Shown: positions 12,851-22,334 of the stretch, piece after piece
Layout of the letters: every line of letters begins with the position of its first letter
Numbering within the stretch: position 1 is the first letter of the stretch
Assembly: GCA_022457065.1 (NCBI GenBank)
Contig: JAJGBQ010000007.1
Coordinates: 372,001-436,000 of the forward strand
Source: Curvularia sp. ZM96
Lineage: Eukaryota > Ascomycota > Dothideomycetes > Pleosporales > Pleosporaceae
Reading direction: 5' to 3'
DNA length: 64,000 nucleotides
Program-made: the position numbers and the translations under genes
The notes under the pieces: model-generated
Databases searched by the model: none
The model's input: only the letters and a program-made list of their open reading frames with translations
What the model was told of the DNA's origin: nothing

Positions 12851-14146
12851 ATGATTGGCGGAACAAAGAAACCGACGAAAAGAAGGCCCCTTGGCACTCC
12901 TTCTCACGGTCATGAATCTGATTCTGAGCGCGAGACCAGTGGCTCTCACCAGTCTACTACGCATCAGCCCAGTGGTCAGCAACACAAACCTTCGACGTCT
13001 GCGAGGCCAGACGAGAGACCAGATCCGACACCGGTCCGACGTCCTAAGCCCAGAGTCCGGCGACCAGGAGACCCAAGCGCAGGTGGTATTCACCTTGGTG
13101 GTAATGGCGACGATGGCGACGATGGCGACGCTCCTGGTGCCCAGGCCGGTCGTGGGGACTACTCCACCGGACTTGGCCACCCGTCTGGCGGCCATGATGA
13201 CAGTCGTGATGCGGAACCTCGACTCCCATCTGCTTCAGATCCCGCGCCGAAGCCGAAGCCTAAACCTAAGCCTAAATCCAGGGAAACAGGTAAAGATAAT
13301 AGGACCGACGATGATGAGCCTGCTGTGAGCGGTGATGAGGCAGGTGGCGACCCAAAGGTCGGGCGGCAGCCAGGCGGACTGAACAACCCAGAGCGTCTTG
13401 GAAAAGGAACGAAGAAATCCCGGGGAATCAATCCGGACGAGGACGACGATGTCGAGAAAACTGTTCTCGGAAACGAGCCGGAAAGAATTCATGTCAAGAA
13501 GGACGATGCTAGTGCCAGCAGCAAGGTTCCCGACGCGTTTGACGACGAAGGCGACAACGAGCTGACACGCATCCAACGCCGAATCAACGCTATTCGTAAG
13601 GGAGGCAGAGCCAAGGGTGTTGCACTTGCCGAAGACGACGCGGATCTTGAAGCCGTCGACTTGACACTTTTTGAAAAGTTTGCCATCTCTGCTGCCGAGA
13701 GGCAGAAGCGAATGAAAAAGACGCTGATGGTCAACGATCCCGAGATGCAGATTGACATTGCCAACGCTTTGGCCGAAACACTGAAGCCTAGATGGCCCGA
13801 GTACGCCGCTATGGGATTCAAGGTGGCCTTCTTCATTGGCGACATTGCCTTAATCGTGAACGGCATCACCGACGACTTCTATCTGATCGATATTCCCGCA
13901 AAGGAAATCATCGAGGGCGCCGTGAACCTGTACACACGCCTTAGGGAGACGCCCGAGGAGAAGGAAGCGGCGAAAAGGAACGGGCGTGGGGAGTCGGCCA
14001 AGAAGTTGGAGGAACGGCGGCAGAAGGGAGAGGTGGCGCTTATGGAGCTGACTGGCGTCAAAAACCTGAACAAACAGCAGCGCGAGACGTATGACCGTCT
14101 CCGAGTCTTGCTAGCGATGGAGAAGAAGGAAAGCAAGGCGGAGTGA
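12851..14146 (+). CDS. Charged low-complexity protein, 431 aa, unknown
   Basis: Single-exon frame with ATG at 12851. Residues 1-150 are polar and rich in Ser, Pro, Gly, Asp and Arg, including a GDDGDDGDA run and a (Pro-Lys)n tract near residues 132-142 (PKPKPKPKPK). Residues about 150-220 are acidic. From about 235 the composition becomes normal and probably folded: a predicted helix (ELTRIQRRINAIRK), then about residues 265-360 with one hydrophobic stretch (MGFKVAFFIGDIALIVNGI) that could be a membrane or buried helix. The C-terminus is a Lys/Glu-rich helix. I do not recognise a family. It lies head to head with the giant LamG gene and just upstream of the lectin gene, which is the main hint that it belongs with them. 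Confidence 0.7.
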   Translation: MIGGTKKPTKRRPLGTPSHGHESDSERETSGSHQSTTHQPSGQQHKPSTSARPDERPDPTPVRRPKPRVRRPGDPSAGGIHLGGNGDDGDDGDAPGAQAGRGDYSTGLGHPSGGHDDSRDAEPRLPSASDPAPKPKPKPKPKSRETGKDNRTDDDEPAVSGDEAGGDPKVGRQPGGLNNPERLGKGTKKSRGINPDEDDDVEKTVLGNEPERIHVKKDDASASSKVPDAFDDEGDNELTRIQRRINAIRKGGRAKGVALAEDDADLEAVDLTLFEKFAISAAERQKRMKKTLMVNDPEMQIDIANALAETLKPRWPEYAAMGFKVAFFIGDIALIVNGITDDFYLIDIPAKEIIEGAVNLYTRLRETPEEKEAAKRNGRGESAKKLEERRQKGEVALMELTGVKNLNKQQRETYDRLRVLLAMEKKESKAE

Positions 14147-14905
14147 ATCTAAGACGAATGAATGACGTCATAGTTTAGATTGCTGGCACGATGTTGATGG
14201 TTGTCCCTTCCTATTTCATTTTGGTTATAGCACAGAACACTCGTGTAGTGAATTCCAAGCCTAGATTCAACACAGCCCTCTTGATCGCAACAAGTCTATT
14301 CCTCACACATCGCCAACCATGACTGCGGTCCTGACCTCGGTACCTAAGAGTGGACCCCTGCCGCTGTAGATCCCGCTGTGGGGACCACGTGCCTGAAGGC
14401 GGGCGCTCCGCACACTGCAGTAGCTCATGTTCTGGCGCGGGGCACTTCTCTTTTCGTACATACTTAGCTGCTTCCAGACCTCCCTCGCCGCATTCAGCTC
14501 GCCTCCTCTGAGTCTGGCCCATAACCGAGGCCGAAAAAGGAACTCCACGCATCGAACCATTCCCGCCTGCGCTGCGCTATTTACGACCCGTGTCGGCGTC
14601 GAGAACAATGCGGCCCGTAGTTGCAGCTTGCAGGCTGGCCTTCAGCTGGGTCTCGAGCAATCTGGAACCTGTATGAGGCCCGAGGCGGACGCCGCCAATG
14701 GCTTCAGAAGACCACTTTGGGAACACCATCACGTATTTTCTCTGCACATGATACCTGACTGGAGGCTGCCAGATCACTGGCCGCGTCTTCTCCCCGTGGA
14801 CAGTAACTGGCATTGTTGCAGGACCAAGTTCAGAAATCCCTCGACCTGTATCTTCGCCCACTTTCCTAATCTCACCCCATCCCAGTCCTCATCCCACCAC
14901 AAACA
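14147..14905. other. Intergenic region upstream of the lectin gene
   Basis: About 760 bp between the 431-aa gene and the metzincin/H-lectin gene, which point the same way. One plus-strand frame (from about 14427) runs through the lectin start codon in another frame and has no motif. The stretch presumably holds the terminator of one gene and the promoter of the next. Confidence 0.4.
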
Positions 14906-16584
14906 ATGGTCGTCAAGGGCATCACCACCGCGTCGGGAGGAGTCCAAAGCCCTCATTTCTTCTGTATCCAATCCACTGGAAACGACGATCCGGCACCATG
15001 GCCATACAGATATACCATCCGATACAAGTTCATGGATGATGTTCCTACCATTGTACGAGATATTCTCCAGTCCACCGTCAATGAATGGCTTAAATCCCAG
15101 CCGAGTCCCGAGATCCGTGTTCAACACGTTGAAATAGGTGATTCGGATGTTAGATTTGGCCTGACGGCAAGTGGTGTCACGGTTTGCGCTTTGGGCAAGA
15201 ATGTGCCAAACAACCAGCAGCAGCCTACAGTGCTTCTCGGCCTGAGGGCTTGGAAGGCGGACAACTCTGAAGTTGTGTGGACCCATTCGGAGATGGAGAG
15301 AATGGCGCGACATGTGTGGGGCCATGTGCTTGGTCTGTAAGTTCAAGAAACCAGGGCGTGTGATTCCGAGGCTGTTCACTACCAGCTTTGTGGGAGCGTT
15401 GTTGACGAATCGTAGGCCTCATGCCCCCAGTGAATACTCCTCTCAATGGAAAGATGCAGCTCTGGATGAGGTGTGCAGCGCGATAGGAATAAACAAATCT
15501 CAGATCACTCAACTCCGCGGCAATTCCAAGCTTGACGCATGGGACTCCGTTATGCACTACGACAGTCCCTCGGAGTTGGTTGCTTCGCCAGTTTCGTATC
15601 GAGAGCGAGTGGGCAATGTCGACAACAAGGCAGTTCGGCTTCTGAACGAACTTTACCCCTCGCCAAGAGCGTTTGAGGTAGTTCGTCAATGGTGTAGCCA
15701 CATGCCTGGCTGGAAAGAAACATGGACTGAACAAAAGATGCTCGTCAAAGAGTATAGTATGAACTGGACTGGAGGAGATAGGATAAGTGCTTTGGACTTT
15801 GTTGACCTTGGGACAAATGGCGACTACCAGGCATCCGCATACTCTCGAGTGGACACTCCTAAAGTCGCCATTTTCAACATGGGCGCTTCTAGTAGTAACT
15901 CACACGTTGTCAATCTCAGGGCAAGCTTTCTCCTCTGGAACACACCCGACTGGGGTGTTCAGACGGGATTCGTGACAGTAGCGGATATTAGAGGATCCTG
16001 GTGGACCAAGGCACAAGGGGAGCAGTTCGAGAAGCGGATTCAGTTTGGTCAACCGTTCAAATCCACCCCAAAGGTAGTTAACTTTATCTATCAATTTTGC
16101 ATCGAGAAGGGGAACTGGATCCGCATTTCGGTATTTCCCAAGGACGTCAGCAACACTGGGTTCACTATGTGCCTCCACTCATGGGCCGGTAAGTCGTGGC
16201 GTCTCATTCAGCATCCTCCGACGTAACTGACCGAAGGGCTTCGCCCCTTTTTTAGATACTATGTGCCACAACATTGGTGCCTACTGGGTAGCACACGAAG
16301 CAGATGATCCTACGATCCGCTCTGGTCGCTGGGAACCGCCGGAACACGGAGGCCCTTGGGCCACTGAGGACCGCGCTACGCTTGATTACTACTCACCACT
16401 TAGCACTACACCACGCGAAATATTTTGCGGTTTCAACCATGTGAATGTTCGTGGTGGAGTGAATGCCCGGTTCAGATGCGAAGCTCTGACCTGGAACGAG
16501 CGCTCGGTTGATATGAAGATCTCGACATGGGAGCAAGAGAGCGCCTACCACAATATGGGAGCCTCTTACATCGCTTTGTTGTAG
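14906..16584 (+). CDS. Metzincin-like protein with degenerate zinc motif and two H-type lectin repeats
   Basis: Exons 14906-15336, 15416-16188 and 16256-16584 give 510 aa; both introns start GTAAGT and end TAG. Splicing of exons 1 and 2 creates the motif H136-V-W-G-H140-V-L-G-L-P-H146. This has the exact HExxHxxGxxH spacing of metzincins (astacin type), but Val137 replaces the catalytic Glu. A Met-turn follows as SVMHY (Met190). The three zinc ligands therefore remain while the general base is missing, so proteolysis is unlikely. The C-terminal half has two H-type lectin (PF09458-like) repeats. The first, about residues 325-410, shows PFKSTPKV, TGFTMCLHSWADT and IGAYWVA. The second, about 435-510, shows the same outline (STPREI, KISTW, MGASYIAL). 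No signal peptide is visible. H-type lectins bind GalNAc-like sugars. A binding rather than cleaving role is inferred. Confidence 0.82.
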
Positions 16585-16644
16585 AGACTATATGACGTTA
16601 GAGCTAGTATGTAGCTAGCTAAGGCAAATCTGTAGTATTTACGA

Positions 16645-17300
16645 CGTGCCCCACGGGCGAGCGCCGCACTTTTGCCAACCACCTCAACTCTCTTCCTCTA
16701 TTGATTTCTCTCCAACAACGCCGATTAGACGTATTGAAAGAAGCTCAGATACAACTTGCAGTTGTAGCTCTTAAACAGGACGCAAATCTCTCTGTACGAC
16801 GCGCTGCAGCTATCTACGAAGCCTCTGAAACTTCGATATGCATACGATGCGTCGGATAACCTTCGCGCGCAGATATCACGACCAGCTCGAAGAAAACCTA
16901 GACAGCGAAGAAGAGCAAGTGATTGTTGAGCACATAATTTAGCGAGGATTCGGCTCCCCGTCAACTGCAAGGATGCAGCTGATAAACTCAATATTCTGCG
17001 TGCTCAGCGTCCTTTGGAATATATTGGCCTAGACCGGGCCAGTGCATTCTTTCCGCGTCCAGACGAGCTTGGAGTAAAGTTGAATCACAAGTACGACTAC
17101 AAAAGGTCTCTCTGAGAGGATGCTGGAGTGATTCACGGTTGGCATCCAAGGACAGCTACGACAATTGCGTTGACAGCGTAGTTTGTAGCAGCATTTTAAC
17201 ATAACTAGTTGAAGCGCTAGACAAATCAATACGTCAACAGTAGCTAGGCATCGGTGACGACAAATTAGAAGGAGTTTCAAGCCAGACCTGGATTGTATGG
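16645..17300 (+). mobile_element. Decayed pogo/Fot1-type transposase relic
   Basis: Broken frames translate to the N-terminal part of a fungal DDE transposase with a Psq/CENP-B-type helix-turn-helix. From about 16713 one reads QQRRLDVLKEAQIQLAVVAL, then NLSVRRAAAIYEASETS. After a stop and frame changes come EEQVIVEHII-stop-RGFGSP (about 16890-16950), the KDAADKL region and RPDELGVKLNHKYDYKRSL-stop-ED (about 17050-17130). Stops and frame changes separate these blocks and the catalytic DDE part is not recognisable. No inverted repeats are obvious. It is an old fragment lying just downstream of the lectin gene and is not functional. Confidence 0.75.
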
Positions 17301-18176
17301 GAAGTAGACATGAACGGTTTACTGCACTGATTCAATTAGAGAGATTGGTGGCTTTGAAGGGGAAAAGGATTCGTCTTTTTAGCAGGAATGTAAGTCCTGT
17401 GGCTAGAAATGTCTGCAAGACAAATACAACCCGCAACTAAAATTGGAAATGACGATATTGACTGTATTGTATCCTCACAATTCCCCATGCGTGAGACACA
17501 ACTTACATTGACTATCATTTGCAAGAAAAACCCAATGACTCGTAACTGATCCGTGAACAGTTTCGACAGCTTCTCTAGTTCTGGTAGAGAAACTGGTTAA
17601 TTCGACAAGCATTTTGTTTATTGAAACATCGGGAAATATGAGAAAATCGCTTTTTAATCCCATCGAGCTTTCAATACAGGACGTTTTCGCATTCTCGACG
17701 GCTTACGGTATCAAAGTCTGTCAAAATGTATTTCGAGTGGCTCAAACGAATTGAAGGAAGAATTGCAGCATGAACGGATTCCCACTAAGTAGGAGGTATC
17801 TGCTCTCAGCCTCAGGCATTTTCCCATAACGTTAGCTTTAACTTGGGGTTGCTGCACGCAGCGCCATTTTTCGATTGAGCCACAGTTTCCTATTCACCGA
17901 TTTCGCGGAGTGCGCATCGTATCTAGGAAACCGTCACATACAGCTTCTTTCATCTTCAACATGACGATAGCGCAAGACTGGGAATATTTCATTCGTAAAT
18001 ACACTAGACTATACTCTCGCTTTGCCGACACGGCGAGCCACCGTTCAAAGGAATGTGTCTTGTAAGATCATAAAACTACGTCGAAGAATGACACCTCACG
18101 CTTTCGCAATCATCAGCTTCGTCGTATAAGCAGACCTATCTGCTTTTGGCCTGGGCCACTTAGCCAGATAATCGAA
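17301..18176. other. Intergenic, AT-rich, no gene seen
   Basis: About 880 bp between the transposase relic and the 3' end of the sulfite-oxidase gene. Only short minus-strand frames occur. Part may be further decayed transposon, but I see no recognisable residues. Confidence 0.4.
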
Positions 18177-19975
18177 TCACTCCTCTGGATCACGGCCTCC
18201 GCGCTTCTTCATCTCCTCGAGGTATTCCTCGTCCGTCTCAAGATCGAAAGGCACAGGTCTGGTGATGGGTTCAATCGAAGCGCCATGTTCTTCGAGCTGC
18301 TTGAGACGTCGCGCGGTTTCAGGCTTGGTGGTGTTGACACTGTAAAGTTTGATGCGGCTAACGATGGTGTTAATGTGGCGAAATTTGAATTTGATGAGAG
18401 GGATGGCTTACTGGCATGAAGATGTTACATGAAGATCCCAGTTCCTACCCAAGATTAGCTGAATTCAGTATGTAGCAGAAGAGTCAACGCTTACCAAGCG
18501 CTTCGGACGAAGGTCGGTTGGGTCTAGGGTTGATGTCAGTATTTCGTCTTTGAGTAACAGATCAAATTGCACAAGACCGAGATTCACTCGAGCACAGAGC
18601 ACAAGCTACTTACGTTCAAAGCATCATCCCAGCAACGCACACAGAATTCACTGGATGTAGTTAGCACCATGTCCGAGTGCGGTGATAGAAAAACTTACAG
18701 CCAGCCTTCAGCATCTACAGGGACGTCCATCCACCAAGTACGCCAGGCGTGGTAGTACTTCTTGCTCAAGTTTTGGTAAGGCACTTCGTACCAAACACCA
18801 CCCCCGTCGTTGCTGACTTCGACTCGCTCTGGCCAGCCGCTGCCACTGTATGCCCAGCCGGTCATGCGGATCTTGCCATCATGAATGATGACATCTTTGT
18901 CGACTGGTGTCATGATGGCACTAGAAACCGGCATCGTTTGGATACTGAAACCGTTGCTGTACGTCACATTTTGCTTGCCCTTTTGCGGCGTGTAGTACAG
19001 ATATTCCTTCATCTGAACAGGTGCCATGGAAGGGCTGTCAATGACGTTGATACGTGTGAGCCACTTGCAACTCCTGGCACCAATGTAGCCCATCACCACT
19101 ACACGGAGAGGAGCGCCGTGAATGGCAGGCAGCGGCTCCCCGTTCATCTCCCAGGCAAGCATGACTTCGTTGAGGTTTACCTTGCGAGTTGGTACTGACA
19201 CTGCATAGTTGTAGACGTGTCCCTTCTTGAAGTATGTGTCGGCGCCGAAAAACTCCACGTGCTTTCCTTCCGGCTTGATTCCGCAGTATCGGAGGACCTT
19301 CTTCAGGCTGACGCCAACGTAGCGCGCGGTACCGATGGCACCCTCTCCCCAGGGCGCGTTGATAAGTTCGTCTCCGTCTCCCGGATAGTCGTGGATTTGC
19401 TCGATACGACGTGTGCCACTGCATTGTAGAGTAACGGCGGTGTTCATGCGCGGAAATATGCTTTCGTCCTGAAGTTCCTTCAAAGTAATCTTCTTTGGCG
19501 TGTCTACGAGGCCTTCAACCTCGAAGTAGTACTTTTCAGGATCGATCTCCGGAACTCCGCCGTGATTCCTGATAAAGTGGTCTTTGTTGTTGGTAATCTC
19601 AGTTTCGACCAATCGCTTTCGCGGCGGCTCGCCGTTGTAGGGGAACTGCAAGACGTGCACCATATCTTCGCTTTTCTCTTTCTTGACATACTCCCACGAG
19701 ATATCCGGCAAGTCCTTTGTGGTCTTTCCCAAAGCATAATGGTAGTGCTTCCAGCGTACACCTTCGAGCACGGGATTGGTCTTGGGAAGTGGAAGAAGTT
19801 GGAATTCGGGTGGCACGGGAAAGTCATATTTCGCTAGGATTTCTGCGGCCTGCTTCTTCTTCTCGGGATATCTCTCCCACTCAATGTATCCTTTCCATCC
19901 TTCTCTCTCTTCTGGAAAATTGGGCTCCTCGGTCAAAAGCACGAAGGGCTTTGCGTTTGGCTCAGCGGGCGCCAT
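18177..19975 (-). CDS. Sulfite-oxidase-type molybdopterin oxidoreductase, 518 aa
   Basis: Five exons in phase: 19975-18699, 18650-18614, 18523-18495, 18444-18412 and 18357-18177. The four small introns near the 3' end all have GTAAG donors. The start is ATG at 19975 (ACAATGG); an in-frame GTG upstream is not the start. The protein is a molybdopterin (Oxidored_molyb) domain followed by the Mo-co dimerisation domain. Cys185 in TLQCSGTRR is the expected molybdenum ligand. APWGEGAIGTARYVGVSLKK and GAPLRVVVMGYIGARSCKWL are conserved cofactor-binding segments. SGSGWPERVEVSNDGG starts the dimerisation domain, and GWLEFCVRCWDDALNTQP with SAWNWDLH completes it across the small exons. There is no cytochrome b5 domain and no clear targeting signal. 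It probably oxidises sulfite (or a related substrate); the exact substrate is not proven. Confidence 0.88.
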
Positions 19976-22334
19976 TGTTAATCGACAATGCACAAGTTGT
20001 GAAGTAGGTACCGTGCAAGGCTCTCCACAAACACAATGGGGGTACCCCCATTAATTAGTGCATCTCTGATGTTGCGGCAGCTCGAGCTCCACATGTCATG
20101 GCAACAGGCTAACTGCTCATTCAGCGTAGGTCATGCCATTCCATCCATGGTTGCCGCAGATAATGCATGCATAGTGCTCAGATAGCACAAGAATTCCACG
20201 TATTAGCGAATCAAATCAACAGTGACGTCGACAATGCGGCATTTGAAGCCACAATCTGATATACAGCTGCGTCACCATGAGGGGTACTGGATAGCTGTCG
20301 TGCAGGGGTTGAGCCATGTCAACCAATAACCTCGAATGGCCCGGCAGCTGAACTGCGAGCCAAACAGAGACAGGGAGTGCGCAATGCGCACCTCGTTGCT
20401 GAGTAAGTCTTGTTGGAAGCTTCATACGAAGCCTCATGCATGTTAAGCAGAGCTTAATTGATGACGTACATGATGTAATCATCGCGAGATGCAGGGAGCA
20501 GAAAGAACAGCAAAATAATCAACGAATTGAGAGAAACCGGTTTGAAAGCCAGAATCAGATGAAACAAGGAAAACATCACGATGACCGTTAGACATGGGGA
20601 AACTGAGAATGGAGATGGATGGAAGTGCGCGGCAAGTACTCCCACGTGGGTTTATCGGCGATATGCATGAGGCTAGCACCAGAACGGCGGCGCGGCCGAG
20701 GGTCGAATACTGCAACGCTCGCCGACGGACGTTTTTCGTACGACAATCCTCCGACGTATAAAAAGTGTCAATACACAAAGTAGTGATTCTCGGAGGCATC
20801 TGGCTTGTTCTTGTTCTGCTCCTCCGAGCCCGAAATTCACTACCAGCATAGCCCAGACCAGCACTCATCTCTTTTCGACTTGGGGACAAGTTGGGTCTGC
20901 CAATAACAATCCTCTTTGCGCAAGGTACTCCCTAGAGGACTTGAAGCGCTTCAAGGCTCTGGAATGGTTGAATTCGTCGAGAATAGAAATGCAAAGTAGA
21001 CGAGCTGCCACGCCACACAGCCACCAACGCTGACAAATTCGTGGGAAAACGATGTTCATTTATTGGAAAAATGACGTAGAAAACGGCTACTTTTTTCTCT
21101 GTACACCAGGTCGCGTATAGCGATAAGCTCTTTCATATTGTCTCAAGGAAGAAGGGGCGGGCCACCCCCTAGCTCTACCAAAATCGAACATTAGAGAAAA
21201 AGACTTTGTAGGCAAATTGGTGACTCGAACGTAAGACCCGAGATTCAAAGCTTCAGACTCTGTTTCTCGTATCAACTAGAAGACTATACCATATTCCCCC
21301 CCCCCCCAGCTACTCTTAGGGTTGAATATGTGTTTGCACTGTGATTTGGCCCACGACATTGTCAAAGACTACCGCATCTTAACGATCTGCACTCCACTAT
21401 ACAGTGTACTTCTCAAGTCTCGTTCCATACATCCTGCAGGCCCAGCCATTGTCGGATAAGCGTTTCTCATGCGGCGACGACGCTAAGGACATCCCTTGGG
21501 AAACACGACCGCAAATGGGTCTCTCCTGCGGTAAAGGATTCAAGTGGATATTCCTGCGTAGGTTACTATGTGCAGACGCGAGCCCTCCCTAGCCCACAAA
21601 TCTCCGGAAGTAGACTCGCCAAGCTACAAAATAGGCACATCCGTATGTGCATCCATAACTTACACGTTCCCACAAAACCTCCTTAGGGAATAAGGACGGA
21701 GGAAGTCCAGGGCTTACAGTGATGGCACGGGGCCTGGTTTGCCTGACCCAAGGGCTGAACAGCCTGTTTTCTTGTGGCCTCAAGGGATGGGCATAGAATG
21801 GGAGGTATTGATATATTAGCGAGTGGAAACAGAAGTGACAACAGTTGCCTGTACCTACCCTGCCACTGGCCACGACATGAGTGGCAGAATCTTATAGCAA
21901 CATAAACAATCGTTAACCGAAGGCCCAATAGATACTGCAAAAGTCGCAGGCGGGCAGTCAAAGCCCGCACAAGCATAGCAACTGACAGCTGCACCCGTAT
22001 CTAGCCCTTGGAGCAAATTCCTCCTCACTGCCTTCGGAATCAAGGTGCATCTACGTTGCCGCTCCCTTGCAGTCATAGCAAATCTGCGGCGTAGTGAATG
22101 ATGCCTTGTCACATGCGTCTGGAGAGTGAGCATCTGGGTGTTTGTGAATGTGCTCATATAATTAGCGCAGTGCGGTAAACAAAACAGGGCCAGTGAAAGT
22201 TGCACCTTCCCACAGTCAACAAATACCAACGCTCTTTCTCCAACCCAATACTTGACGTCAACCTTGGCAACCTCAAATCCACACTCTGAAACCAACAACT
22301 GCGAGCATTCCTCCATCAAGGTCCCATCGAAAAG
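19976..22334. promoter_or_regulatory. Long divergent intergenic region (molybdoenzyme / acyl-CoA oxidase)
   Basis: About 2.36 kb between divergent start codons. It contains a run of 12 or more C at about 21297 and many short overlapping frames on the minus strand, none with motifs or convincing splice chains. Promoters for both flanking genes should be here. A small unrecognised or non-coding gene cannot be excluded. Confidence 0.4.

Noticed and set aside
21170..21290. tRNA-like signals on the minus strand: a box-A-like TAGTTGATACG and a box-B-like GTTCGAGTC
   Set aside because: The T-stem around box B would have only two of five pairs and no acceptor stem closes, so a tRNA is not supported.
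21297..21308. Poly-C tract
   Set aside because: A simple homopolymer with no associated feature; noted only as a possible sequencing-length uncertainty.
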